A DNA stretch of 64,000 bases from positions 1,178,001 to 1,242,000 of the forward strand of contig NZ_JAGEMM010000001.1 of the NCBI RefSeq assembly GCF_017921815.1. Reading direction: 5' to 3'. Under the pieces are notes generated by a model, which worked only from the letters and a program-made list of their open reading frames with translations, did no database searches and had not been told where the DNA came from. A program made the position numbers and the translations under genes. Origin of the DNA: Microvirga antarctica (lineage in GTDB: Bacteria > Pseudomonadota > Alphaproteobacteria > Rhizobiales > Beijerinckiaceae). Within the stretch, counting starts at the first letter, position 1; each line of letters begins with the position of its first letter. Positions 53,672-61,897 of the stretch are shown here, piece by piece.

Positions 53672-54310
53672 TCAGGTGGAGGCCCGGATCGTCACCTCGT
53701 CACCGTCGATGCTGAAGGCGATCGTCATGCCGGCAGCACGGGCCACTTCGCCCGCGTAATAGACCTGGATGCCGTGGGCATCGACCGTGCCGCTCTCGGA
53801 ATGTCCGGCCAGCAGCTCTTCCGCATGCGCCGGGATGCGCGCATTGAGGCCCTTGGACCGGATCACGAATTCGCATTTCTCCGCATCGCCCGACACGTTG
53901 GCCGAGATCGAGCCGCCCCGCGGGATGGCCGTGATGGCGATCATGATGAGGTTGAGCAGGAGCTTGACCCGGTTTTTCGGGAACAGCAGGCGCGGCGCCG
54001 ACCACGCAAACGAGACCTTGTCGTCCTGGAACATGCCACGCGCGACTTGTTCGGCGTCACCAAGGTCGATCGAGGCGCCGGCCGAGCCGGCAGCGCCGAA
54101 GGCAAGTCTGGCAAATTGCAGACGGGCGGACGCCTGGCGGGCGCTCTTGCCGATCAGCTCGAGGGCAAATTCCCGCATCGACAGGTCGGTGTCGTCTTCG
54201 AGAACCTCCAGCCCGTTCACGATGGCGCCGACGGGCGAGATCACATCGTGGCAGACCCGTGAGCACAAGAGAGCAGCGAGATCGAGCGATTCAAGCGAAA
54301 TGGTTGCCAT
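53672..54310 (-). CDS. chpT: Histidine phosphotransferase ChpT
   Basis: A 212-residue phosphorelay protein that moves phosphate from the hybrid kinase CckA to CtrA and CpdR. Residues about 5-75 form a DHp-like helix hairpin with phospho-His21 in SRVCHDVISPVGAIVNGLE. The C-terminal part is an ATPase-like fold without the ATP-binding boxes (KLLLNLIMIAITAIPRGG). The ATG at 54310 gives the typical length. It is close to ctrA, as in many rhizobia. Confidence 0.93.
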   Translation of the reverse strand: MATISLESLDLAALLCSRVCHDVISPVGAIVNGLEVLEDDTDLSMREFALELIGKSARQASARLQFARLAFGAAGSAGASIDLGDAEQVARGMFQDDKVSFAWSAPRLLFPKNRVKLLLNLIMIAITAIPRGGSISANVSGDAEKCEFVIRSKGLNARIPAHAEELLAGHSESGTVDAHGIQVYYAGEVARAAGMTIAFSIDGDEVTIRAST

Positions 54311-54481
54311 AGGGGCTCCAGAAAGACCGTGATTCGCCTGAAACGCCACCGATCGAAAGCTCGAACAGCCGCAATCCAGCCGACAGAAAAAGAGGACGCG
54401 AACCCGGATACCCGCCCAAGGGTTTTTTGAAAAGCGGGTAAAAGGATCGACAGGTGGTCCGCGAACGGGCACAAAGTCATC

Positions 54482-55324
54482 ATGCGACTTGACGACCGAG
54501 ATGCCAATTCCATCGCCCTGACGCTGGCGGAGATCGCCATCGCGGCCGGTCGCGTCCTGCGCCGGATGGAATGCGCATTTATCGAAAAGCGTGTCAAGGA
54601 AGACGGCTCGCCTACCACCCTGGCGGATCTTGCGGCCGAGGAATTGATCATCCGCCGGCTGAATGAGGTCTGGCCAGGCGTTCCGGTCGTCGCCGAGGAG
54701 ACGGCAAGCGACGCATTGCCCGGAACTTACTTCTTCCTCGTCGATCCCCTCGACGGAACCGGGGACTTTATCTACGGAACGGGCGAGTACAGCGTGAATA
54801 TCGCGCTGGTTCACGGGTCGCGACCGGTGGCCGCCGTCGTGTCTGCCCCCGCCATGGGACGGATCTGGATTGCCGGCGATGCGGCGCAGACCGCCATCAT
54901 CCCGCCCGAGGATGAGCCGGCTGAGCTTCTCTGGGAGGCCGTGCGCGCCAGACCGGCGCCGAAGGACGATCTGATCGCTCTGGTCAGCCGCCGCCACGGC
55001 GACCACGCCACCGAATCCTGCCTCTCTACCCTGTCGATCGGCACGAGGCGGATGACCTCTTCGGCCCTGAAATTCTGCCTCATCGCCTCCGGCGAGGCCG
55101 ACGTCTATGTCCGCTGCGGCCCGACCATGGAATGGGACACCGCGGCTGGCGACCATCTGCTCAAGAAGGCTGGCGGGCTCGTTATCGGCCCCGGCGGACA
55201 TCCCCTCACCTACGGTCACGCGGATCGCCGTTATCTCAACGGGCCTTTTGCGGCCCTGGGCGATGCCGCGCTCGCCCCACGCCTGTCACTGCCCGTCGCC
55301 TGCCCATCGCAGAGCGTGCCCTAG
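54482..55324 (+). CDS. Inositol monophosphatase-family phosphatase (CysQ-like)
   Basis: A 280-residue metal-dependent phosphatase. It has GSPTTLADLAAEELI, VVAEETAS, the metal site FLVDPLDGTGDF and the C-terminal WDTAAGDHLLKKAGG. The group hydrolyses 3'(2')-phosphoadenosine 5'-phosphate or inositol phosphates. The DPLDGTGDF spelling is nearer to CysQ than to SuhB. Short ribosome-binding site only (AAAG). Confidence 0.85.
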   Translation: MRLDDRDANSIALTLAEIAIAAGRVLRRMECAFIEKRVKEDGSPTTLADLAAEELIIRRLNEVWPGVPVVAEETASDALPGTYFFLVDPLDGTGDFIYGTGEYSVNIALVHGSRPVAAVVSAPAMGRIWIAGDAAQTAIIPPEDEPAELLWEAVRARPAPKDDLIALVSRRHGDHATESCLSTLSIGTRRMTSSALKFCLIASGEADVYVRCGPTMEWDTAAGDHLLKKAGGLVIGPGGHPLTYGHADRRYLNGPFAALGDAALAPRLSLPVACPSQSVP

Positions 55325-55494
55325 AGGCAGGCCTTCGTTCGCGTAGACGAAATGTTAGGGTTGATGACCTTAAATCAGTCACACCAGCCCAGTCTTGCTG
55401 GGATTCCTCGGACGGATCTCGATCCCTATTGCCCGCATCCGTCCCGATTTCATGCGGAGCCGCCGAGACGGCGTCTTTCGCGGGGAGATTGCCT

Positions 55495-56103
55495 ATGCGT
55501 TCGCGATCCAAGCTTCTTCTTGCGGCGACCGCTGCCATTCTGCTGGGAGCCCTTCCGTCCGGCGTGTCCGCCCAGTCGGCCCGGCCCGCCAAGGCCGCCT
55601 ATGCCAGCCCCGGCGACCCGAATTCCTACCGCTCAGAAGATCTCGTTCAGTCCGGTCACCAATTTTTTGGTTCCGCCTCCCGCGGCCTCGCCCTGACTGT
55701 GCAGGAAGCGGTCCGGCGCTGGGGCGAACCCAACGGCTATATCCTCGGCCAGGAAGCCGCAGGCGCCTTCTTCGGCGGCCTTCGCTATGGCGAGGGAAAG
55801 CTCTTCACCCGCAACGCCGGCGAGCGCCCGATCTTCTGGCAGGGGCCATCGCTGGGCTTCGATGTGGGGGGCGAGGGCTCGCGGACGATGATGCTGGTCT
55901 ACAATCTTCCCAGCACCAATGCGCTCTACAAGCGGTTTGTCGGGATCGATGGCTCGGCCTACCTGATCGGCGGCTTCGGGATGACGGCGGCCGCGGCGGA
56001 CGAAATGGTCGTCGTGCCGATCAGGACCGGCGTGGGGGCGCGTCTTGGCGTCAATCTGGGATATCTCAAGTTCACGCCCGAACCGACCTGGAACCCCTTC
56101 TAG
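55495..56103 (+). CDS. DUF1134 secreted protein
   Basis: A 202-residue protein with a signal peptide (RSKLLLAATAAILLGALPSGVSAQ). The C-terminal 150 residues (GYILGQEAAGAFFGGLRYGEG, GPSLGFDVGGEGSRTMMLVYNLP, AYLIGGFGMTAAAAD) are the DUF1134 core, found mostly in alphaproteobacteria. Some relatives are called LPS- or EPS-related, but no function is proven. The ATG at 55495 has GGGGAG upstream. Confidence 0.85.
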   Translation: MRSRSKLLLAATAAILLGALPSGVSAQSARPAKAAYASPGDPNSYRSEDLVQSGHQFFGSASRGLALTVQEAVRRWGEPNGYILGQEAAGAFFGGLRYGEGKLFTRNAGERPIFWQGPSLGFDVGGEGSRTMMLVYNLPSTNALYKRFVGIDGSAYLIGGFGMTAAAADEMVVVPIRTGVGARLGVNLGYLKFTPEPTWNPF

Positions 56104-56233
56104 ACCAAGCTGGAAAACGCGTCAGGATGCGCTAGAAAGAGCGTTCTCGCGCCCTGGTCGGCGAGCCATCCGGGTCTGCGACAGGGTCGCGTGAGTTGCT
56201 TTGTCCAGGCAAAACCTCGGAGTGTGCGTCCGC

Positions 56234-57304
56234 GTGGTCGAAATCGTCATGATGTTCGCGTCAGGGTTCCTTGCGGCAACCCTGATCGCCTTACTCATTA
56301 TCCCGGCCATCAACCAGCGCGCTGAACGTCTGGCGCGGCGCCGGGCCGAAGCCCTCTTTCCCATGTCGATCGCCGAATTGACCGCGGAGAAAGACCACCT
56401 GCGCGCCGAATTCGCGGTGCGCCAGCGTCGGATCGAGCAGAAAGCCGAGGCCGCGGAGGCGGTCAAGTTCAACAGCATGGAAGAATTGGGCCGCCGAGCC
56501 ATGGCGATCGAGAGCCTGGATTCTGCTCTGGCTGAGCGCAACGCGACGCTCCTGCGGACCGAGGCCGAGCTGGCAGACACCCGTACGGCCCTCTCGGCCT
56601 GTGAAGGATCCCTTTCGGAAACAAAAGCCGCGCTTGCGGATCGCCAGGACACGCTGTCGGCGTTGGAATCCACTCATTCGGGTGTGGTGGAGGAACTCGC
56701 CACCATGCGGCGCGACCGCGACCAGCTTCAGGCCTCGCTGGCGGTGACGGCCTCGGAGCTGACACGGACGTCGCATTCCCTGGCAGAGCGCGAAGAAGCC
56801 TACGCCCAGATCGACGCCGCTCTGACGGCGGCGCTGAGCGAGATCGATTCCCGCCGGATTGCGATCTCCGATCTCGAGACGCGCCTGATGACACAGAAAG
56901 CCCGCGGAGACGATTTCGAGCGGGCGCTCGGGGATCGACACAGCGAACTCTCCGACGAGCGCAAGCGTCTTGCCGGCCTGGCCAAGAACCTTACGGCCGA
57001 GCAGGAACGCGGCCTCATTCTCGAGCAGCATATCCGTGAACTGGAGGCGGATCGCGACGCCAAAGCCCTGGAGACGTCGGGACTGCTTGCCTCGATTGAA
57101 GCAAATGAGGCCCGCTTGTCCGAGCACGTGTCTGGATCCGTTGCAGTCGCCCCCGCCGAAAATGAGGAACTCCGGCTGCGTATCAAGGATCTGGCCAACA
57201 AGATCATGTCGACTGCGAAGGCCGAACCGGCAGGCGCGGTGGCTCCGCCTCCCGAGACGCCGCAGAAATCAAGCCGCAAGAACACCGGCAAAAGGCGCCG
57301 CTAG
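56234..57304 (+). CDS. Inner-membrane protein with a long coiled coil
   Basis: A 356-residue protein. One N-terminal TM helix (VMMFASGFLAATLIALLIIP) precedes a highly charged coiled coil of about 300 residues with regular heptads (ELTAEKDHLRAEF, AELADTRTALSACEGSLSE), and a basic tail (KSSRKNTGKRRR). Similar one-TM coiled-coil proteins occur next to DUF1134-like genes in rhizobia. The start was taken as GTG 56234, with GGAG upstream, because it lies directly before the helix. Function unknown, perhaps a scaffold. Confidence 0.7.
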   Translation: MVEIVMMFASGFLAATLIALLIIPAINQRAERLARRRAEALFPMSIAELTAEKDHLRAEFAVRQRRIEQKAEAAEAVKFNSMEELGRRAMAIESLDSALAERNATLLRTEAELADTRTALSACEGSLSETKAALADRQDTLSALESTHSGVVEELATMRRDRDQLQASLAVTASELTRTSHSLAEREEAYAQIDAALTAALSEIDSRRIAISDLETRLMTQKARGDDFERALGDRHSELSDERKRLAGLAKNLTAEQERGLILEQHIRELEADRDAKALETSGLLASIEANEARLSEHVSGSVAVAPAENEELRLRIKDLANKIMSTAKAEPAGAVAPPPETPQKSSRKNTGKRRR

Positions 57305-57327
57305 GACTGCCCTTTCGGCCCTTGGAT

Positions 57328-57621
57328 CTATTTGGGATCAAGCGCTGGATTCGGCGGAATCACAGGCGTCGTCCCGGGATTGGGGACGGGTGCCGGGACC
57401 GACATCTCGGGCGTGGCATCGCCGGGCGGCTTGATGACCCCATCGCTCTTGCGAAGCTTGTCGCTCAATGTGGAACCCGTGTCGCTCGGCTCGACCTTCT
57501 CGGCTGGCACGTCCTTCGGGGCTGGCATATTGGGCGCCTGCTGCGGGAGCGTCGGGACCTGGGCAAATCCGGCGGTCGTCGACACGGCAAGCAGAGTGAA
57601 CGCGAAGACCAGACGTTTCAT
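57328..57621 (-). CDS. Small secreted Pro-rich protein behind an EcfG promoter
   Basis: A 97-residue protein with a signal peptide (MKRLVFAFTLLAVSTTAGFA) and a mature part that is very rich in Pro (VPTLPQQAPNMPAPKD, then VPAPVPNPGTTPVIPPNP). It has no recognised domain. AAGGAG lies properly before the ATG. A perfect GGAAC-N16-CGTT promoter begins 22 bases upstream, so it should be produced under general stress. Confidence 0.75.
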   Translation of the reverse strand: MKRLVFAFTLLAVSTTAGFAQVPTLPQQAPNMPAPKDVPAEKVEPSDTGSTLSDKLRKSDGVIKPPGDATPEMSVPAPVPNPGTTPVIPPNPALDPK

Positions 57622-57642
57622 GGGTCAGCTCCTTTGAAGGGC

Positions 57643-57667
57643 AACGGATCCCATACCGGACGGTTCC
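57643..57667 (-). promoter_or_regulatory. EcfG-type promoter of the Pro-rich secreted protein
   Basis: Minus strand GGAAC (57667-57663), 16 bases, CGTT (57646-57643): a perfect match to the EcfG consensus. The start codon is 22 bases from the -10 element, a short leader. Confidence 0.75.
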
Positions 57668-57683
57668 GGGTTTGCGCCCGGCC

Positions 57684-58529
57684 TCAGGCGCGAGCCATTT
57701 CCAGATAAAGCGCCTGAAGCTGCCGCGTCACCGGTCCCGGCGTGCCGTCGCCCACAGGCCTTCCATCGATCGAGACGACAGGCAGGACGAAATTCGAGGC
57801 GCTCGTTAGGAAGGCCTCTGCCGCCTCATAGGCCTCCGCGACGGTGAAGCGCCGCTCTTCAAGAGGGATTCCCGCCTCCTCAGACAGACGCAAAAGCGCC
57901 TTACGGGTGATGCCGGGCAGGATGGCATTCGACAGCGGACGAACCACGATGTTGCCTGACGGCGTGACGATGAAGGCGCTCGAAGACCCTCCCTCGGTCA
58001 CATGGCCGTCCTCGACCATCCAGGCCTCCTGGGCGCCCGCTTCCTTTGCGGCCTGCTTGGCGAGCACCTGGGCCAGGAGCGACACCGACTTGATGTCGCG
58101 CCGCTTCCAGCGCTGGTCCGGCACGGTGACGACCGCGATTCCGCTCTCTGCCGCCGGAGATTTCACGATGGCCTTGACCTGGGTGAACATCAACACGGTG
58201 GGCGTGGCCTGCCCTGGGAAGACGAAATCCCGCTCGGCAACGCCACGGGTCACCTGAAGATAAAGAAAGCCCTCATCGACGCTGTTCCGGCGGACGAGTT
58301 CGGTCTCGAGCGCGGTCCACTGGTCGCGGCTATAGGGATTGGGGATCCGGATCTCTCCCATGGAGCGCTCGAACCGTTCCAGGTGGGCGTCGTTATCCAC
58401 AACGCGTCCATCCAGGATTCCAACGCCCTCGTAGACGCCGTCCGAAAACAGGAAGCCGCGGTCCATCACGGAAACCTTGGCGTCGGCCTCCGGAAGGAAC
58501 GCGCCATTCAAGAAAATCATGCGGGCCAT
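57684..58529 (-). CDS. dat: D-amino acid aminotransferase (D-alanine transaminase)
   Basis: A PLP-dependent fold type IV aminotransferase that interconverts D-alanine and D-glutamate for peptidoglycan. The 281-residue protein has FLNGAFLPEADAKVSVMDRGFLFSDGVYEG, VVDNDAHLERF, the PLP-Lys region DIKSVSLLAQVLAKQAA and TEGGSSSAFIVT. Length matches Dat. The close relative branched-chain aminotransferase (IlvE) has a different N-terminal reading. The start follows a GAGGTG. Confidence 0.88.
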   Translation of the reverse strand: MARMIFLNGAFLPEADAKVSVMDRGFLFSDGVYEGVGILDGRVVDNDAHLERFERSMGEIRIPNPYSRDQWTALETELVRRNSVDEGFLYLQVTRGVAERDFVFPGQATPTVLMFTQVKAIVKSPAAESGIAVVTVPDQRWKRRDIKSVSLLAQVLAKQAAKEAGAQEAWMVEDGHVTEGGSSSAFIVTPSGNIVVRPLSNAILPGITRKALLRLSEEAGIPLEERRFTVAEAYEAAEAFLTSASNFVLPVVSIDGRPVGDGTPGPVTRQLQALYLEMARA

Positions 58530-58632
58530 GGACACCTCGGGCCTTGGGGGTTCGTTCACGTCTAGGGCGCACACTCTTGCGTGTAAATCGTCACGGGTGG
58601 ACTCTGGACGCCCCAAGCAGGATAGGTCCTGA

Positions 58633-59259
58633 ATGATGAAACGACCCTTACTCGGGATTGCGCTCCTCGCGCTCGCCGCTGTCCTGCGTCCCATCCCGGG
58701 CCACTCTGCGCCATTGCCGAACGCAGCCCGCAGCTGGTTTCTCGAGCAGGGATACGTGCCGCCCGATGGGGGCCTGATCATCGCCTGCCACGGCTATGGC
58801 TGTTCCCGTCGTCTGGCGGTGAGCCTCGACGGCAACGTGATGCCCCGGGCGGCAGCCTTGCTTAAATCCGGACGGGCGTCGCCAGAGGCCGAACGGCGGG
58901 CGCTCTCGGAGATCGTCAAGGTTTATACGGGACAACTCGCCCACGACCTTGGCGGAGAACCTGACACGCCGGGCTCGCCGCCACAGATGTCCGGTCATTA
59001 CGGTCAAATGGACTGTATCGACGAAACGGCCAATACCACCAGCTTGCTGGTCGAGCTCGATTCACGGGGGCTTCTGGCCTACCACCATGTGGAGCGGCCG
59101 CAATCTCGGGGATTGTTTATCGACGGGCGCTACCCGCACGTCACGGCCGTTATCACGGAGAACCGGGACGGCACCGAATGGGCGGTCGATCCGTGGCGAC
59201 ACGCCCCCGGCGAGAAGCCGGACATCCTGCCGCTGTCACAGTGGCGGCAGGATTCCTGA
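58633..59259 (+). CDS. Hypothetical exported protein
   Basis: A 208-residue protein with a signal peptide (KRPLLGIALLALAAVLRPIP, cleavage near HSA). The mature part carries patterned motifs such as IIACHGYGCSRRLAV, MDCIDETANTTSLLVEL and PHVTAVITENRDG followed by EWAVDPW. The C-x-G-x-G-C and D-C-I-D patterns look like a conserved exported family in Hyphomicrobiales, but I cannot name it. GGATAGG is near the start. Confidence 0.65.
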   Translation: MMKRPLLGIALLALAAVLRPIPGHSAPLPNAARSWFLEQGYVPPDGGLIIACHGYGCSRRLAVSLDGNVMPRAAALLKSGRASPEAERRALSEIVKVYTGQLAHDLGGEPDTPGSPPQMSGHYGQMDCIDETANTTSLLVELDSRGLLAYHHVERPQSRGLFIDGRYPHVTAVITENRDGTEWAVDPWRHAPGEKPDILPLSQWRQDS

Positions 59260-59266
59260 GGACGTC

Positions 59267-59581
59267 TTACTTCTTGAGGTGCTGGGCGAGGTGCTTGTTC
59301 ATTTCGAACATCGTGACCTTGTCCTTGCCGAAAATCGGCTTCAGTTTGTCGTCGGCGATGATCTCGCGCTTGTTGGCCGGGTTCTGCAGATCATGCTTCT
59401 TGATGTATTCCCACATCTTGCTCACCACCTCGCCACGCGAGAGGGCGGCTGAACCAACCACCGCGGCCAGTTCCTTGGACGGCTGAAGGGGTTGCTGAAG
59501 GGCGTTGGGCTTCGCGCCAGCCGCCTTGGCCACCGGTGCCTTCTTCGCAGCTACTTTTCCGTCTGTGGTCTTGGTCGCCAT
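59267..59581 (-). CDS. SWIB/MDM2-domain protein
   Basis: A 104-residue protein with a basic, Ala/Lys-rich N-terminal 30 residues and a SWIB domain (SKELAAVVGSAALSRGEVVSKMWEYIKKHDLQNPANKREI, KLKPIFGKDKVTMFEMNKHL). SWIB domains are best known in eukaryotic chromatin remodelling complexes and occur in some bacteria, mainly chlamydiae and alphaproteobacteria, where they may bind nucleoid DNA. Function in bacteria is unknown. Confidence 0.9.
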   Translation of the reverse strand: MATKTTDGKVAAKKAPVAKAAGAKPNALQQPLQPSKELAAVVGSAALSRGEVVSKMWEYIKKHDLQNPANKREIIADDKLKPIFGKDKVTMFEMNKHLAQHLKK

Positions 59582-59756
59582 GGAGTCCTCCGAAAGTGAT
59601 GGGATGACAGTTCAACGCCGATGAGGCTCTGAACCGTAAGATGGTCTGCCCTATGGCCGACGGAGCGGGTCACGTAAAGGGCCCGTCCGGCCCGGGGGTC
59701 GATACCGTTCGAGCTTATGGTTGCTCTCGGGCAGCAGCAAGATCGATTTGGCCCGA

Positions 59757-60203
59757 TCAGGCTGTTTTGGGGAAGGGAAGAATCTCTGCAGAGCCTGCTT
59801 CGTTCGGCGCGGCATCGGGTTGCGAGAGCCGTCTGGTGCGCAGGACTGCCGATTCGACGTGCGCGACGATTGTCTCGTTGGGACAGGGTTTGGCCAGGAA
59901 CGCCGCCCCCGCCGGAAGATCCCCGCGCGCTGGCCATTGACGACCGGACATAATGAGAATCTCGATATGGGGCCAACACTTGGAGACTGTTCGGGCCAGT
60001 TCAAAACCGCTCCGTCCGGCCGGCATATCCACATCCGTCAGCATCACGGTGACCTCGCGCCCCGCCTCGAGGATCGTGAGCGCCTCGACCGCATTGGCGG
60101 CCTCGATGACCTTGAAGCCTGACTCCTCGAGAAGTTCTGACAGGAACAGCCGGATCAGGGGCTCATCTTCAACCAAAAGAACTGTGGACTGGTCTTCATG
60201 CAT
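59757..60203 (-). CDS. Stand-alone response regulator receiver, EcfG promoter upstream
   Basis: A 148-residue single receiver domain. Acidic residues VEDEP, phospho-Asp57 in VMLTDVDMP, and Lys in AFLAKPCP are in place, so it is a functional receiver. There is no output domain. The short tail is disordered (AAPNEAGSAEILPFPKTA). A perfect GGAAC-N16-CGTT promoter precedes it. The ATG at 60203 has no clear ribosome-binding site. Single receivers of this kind modulate general-stress kinases, which fits the promoter. Confidence 0.82.
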   Translation of the reverse strand: MHEDQSTVLLVEDEPLIRLFLSELLEESGFKVIEAANAVEALTILEAGREVTVMLTDVDMPAGRSGFELARTVSKCWPHIEILIMSGRQWPARGDLPAGAAFLAKPCPNETIVAHVESAVLRTRRLSQPDAAPNEAGSAEILPFPKTA

Positions 60204-60234
60204 AAAATTCGACACCGGCTGGCAGCGTTTTTCG

Positions 60235-60259
60235 AACGCCGGCCTGACCACATCGTTCC
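60235..60259 (-). promoter_or_regulatory. EcfG-type promoter of the response regulator
   Basis: Minus strand GGAAC (60259-60255), 16 bases, CGTT (60238-60235): perfect match to the EcfG consensus. The start codon is 32 bases from the -10 element. Confidence 0.78.
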
Positions 60260-60338
60260 CTCGAGAGGGAAAATAGCTGTGGGCGCCCCGATTCGCAGCG
60301 CGGACATCAGCCGATAGCCCGGCACGGGCCTTCTTGCG

Positions 60339-60371
60339 ACGGAGGAGGAGGCGAGCCCCCTCCTCCTCCGT
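60339..60371 (-). terminator. 13-bp hairpin after the stress operon
   Basis: Perfect arms ACGGAGGAGGAGG and CCTCCTCCTCCGT around a 7-base loop. It begins 12 bases after the stop of the YqjD-like gene, the last of the operon. No T run follows, so it may be an RNA-end structure or an atypical terminator. Confidence 0.65.
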
Positions 60372-60382
60372 AAGGGGCGTTG

Positions 60383-61072
60383 TCAGCGCTTGTTCGGGGA
60401 CGAGCGTTCCGTCTTGAACTCACTGGCGTGCTTGCTGAAGCGCGGATCGTCGCCCTCGAAGGTCTCTTCGACGAACTCGCGGCCTTTCTGGGTGGCCTCG
60501 CGGGCATAGCGCACGCCCTGGTGTCGCAGTTCGTCCGCCCATTCGCCAAACGCCTCGTTTTCCCGTCGCGTCCTGGGCAGAAGAGCGCCAATCAGAAGGC
60601 CCGCGGCCAAGCCCACCAGGCCCACGACCATGGGATTCTCGGAGACGTACTCCTGAACGCCGCCCTTGGCGCGCCGGATGGACCGGGCCGAGCGCTCGCG
60701 GACGTCGTGAAGCCGCTCGTTCTGGTTCTCGTAGGTGTCGGACGCCCAATGAGAGACCCGCCCATAGGTGTCCTCAGCCCACTCGGACGCCTCGTCGATC
60801 GCCTCGCCGGCCCGCTCCTTGACGGTTCCCACCGTGTCGCGAACACCGTCTACGGCCGCGGACGCGAGATGCTTGGCAGAGTCGAGACCGCGCAGATGAG
60901 CCCGTTCGCCCTCATCCGACGCCGAGCGATTCCTGTCCGTCACCTGTCCCCCAAGGGGCTTCGAGGTGTGCGAAGCAAGAGTCGCGCTCTGGCCCGATTT
61001 CGAATGCCCCTCGCCTTGGGGCTGCTTGGATGATGACGGGGACTTGCCGGGATCGTTCTTGTGGTCGGACAT
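60383..61072 (-). CDS. YqjD/ElaB-like membrane-anchored protein of the stress operon
   Basis: A 229-residue protein. Residues 1-60 are polar and Ser/Lys-rich, residues about 65-140 form an amphipathic helical stretch (AAVDGVRDTVGTVKERAGEAIDE, EDTYGRV), then a single TM helix (MVVGLVGLAAGLLIGALLPR), and a charged tail. The layout resembles ElaB/YqjD-type ribosome- or membrane-binding proteins. AGGAG lies before the ATG. It is the last gene of the four-gene operon. Confidence 0.7.
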   Translation of the reverse strand: MSDHKNDPGKSPSSSKQPQGEGHSKSGQSATLASHTSKPLGGQVTDRNRSASDEGERAHLRGLDSAKHLASAAVDGVRDTVGTVKERAGEAIDEASEWAEDTYGRVSHWASDTYENQNERLHDVRERSARSIRRAKGGVQEYVSENPMVVGLVGLAAGLLIGALLPRTRRENEAFGEWADELRHQGVRYAREATQKGREFVEETFEGDDPRFSKHASEFKTERSSPNKR

Positions 61073-61092
61073 CAGGTGCTCCTGTGTGATGA

Positions 61093-61494
61093 TCAAAGTC
61101 TGGCAGTAATGATGCGGCGGTGACCCTCAAGGTCTTCGCGCGACTGCAAGGTTGTTGCGCCCGCCCGATACAGGCGCGGCTCGGGAGGGACTATGGGAAG
61201 GTCAGCGTCCATCATGCCCTGCGAGCGGGTCTGAGATCGACGCGACCCAGGAGTCAGCCGATGGAGCAGCAGGCCCAATCCCGCAGCCACGAGAAGGACA
61301 GGGACCGGATTGTGTCGAAGCGTTTCGGTCACGTGATCGAAAAGCGGCGCGAATTTGCTCCGCCGGGCGGTACCCAGCAGATCGTCAACGACGCCTGAGA
61401 CGGTAAGTTTTTCTTCGAGCCGGTCGAGGGTCAGATCGAGCCGCGCACGACTGACCTCGACCTCATGCTGGAGATCTTCAAGGCTGTCTGTCAT
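61093..61494 (-). CDS. DUF3618 membrane protein
   Basis: A 133-residue protein whose N-terminal LQHEVEVSRARLDLTLDRLEEKL is the DUF3618 helix, followed by a TM segment (PVPVLLVAAGLGLLLHRL). DUF3618 proteins are common in alphaproteobacteria next to holin-X and YqjD-like proteins. Its start overlaps the previous gene stop as ATGA, so translation is coupled. Confidence 0.82.
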   Translation of the reverse strand: MTDSLEDLQHEVEVSRARLDLTLDRLEEKLTVSGVVDDLLGTARRSKFAPLFDHVTETLRHNPVPVLLVAAGLGLLLHRLTPGSRRSQTRSQGMMDADLPIVPPEPRLYRAGATTLQSREDLEGHRRIITARL

Positions 61495-61886
61495 CCAACG
61501 ACCCTTTCGGAGAGAATTTCCGCGTCGCGCTTGACCGAACGGACGGTGCGTGTCGGAACGAGAGAAGCTGCGGCCATCGCCCGACGCCCGTAGAGAATGA
61601 GGCCCGCTGCAATCAGCGCCATCGCGCCCCCGACGATGAGGGCCGCCAAGGCTCGCGAGTCGAGAATCCCGGCAAGCCAGTCCACGAGGGCCTCGGTGAA
61701 GAGCATGAGGGCCGCGACGGAGAAAACGGCCGCCACGACCATCATGCCGACACCCACGAACATCATGCGGACATTCTGGGTCATCTCTGTGCGAAAGAGC
61801 GTGAACTCCTTCTGGGCGAGATCACCGCTTTCGCGCAGAACGTCCCCCAGAAGCGCTTTGATCGTCTGGTTGGTTTGACCGGACAT
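61491..61886 (-). CDS. Holin-X-like (DUF1469) membrane protein
   Basis: A 131-residue protein with an N-terminal amphipathic helix (IKALLGDVLRESGDLAQKEFTLFRTEM) and two TM segments (VGVGMMVVAAVFSVAALMLFTE, ALIVGGAMALIAAGLILYG). This is the phage-holin-superfamily-6-like pattern found in chromosomal stress operons. There is no phage context. It lies between the first gene of the operon and DUF3618. Confidence 0.82.
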   Translation of the reverse strand: MSGQTNQTIKALLGDVLRESGDLAQKEFTLFRTEMTQNVRMMFVGVGMMVVAAVFSVAALMLFTEALVDWLAGILDSRALAALIVGGAMALIAAGLILYGRRAMAAASLVPTRTVRSVKRDAEILSERVVG

Positions 61887-61897
61887 GATCGCCTCCT

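Noticed and set aside
61491..61886. Holin-like protein as evidence for a prophage
   Set aside because: It lies in a chromosomal stress operon with DUF3618 and YqjD-like proteins. There are no phage structural or integrase genes.
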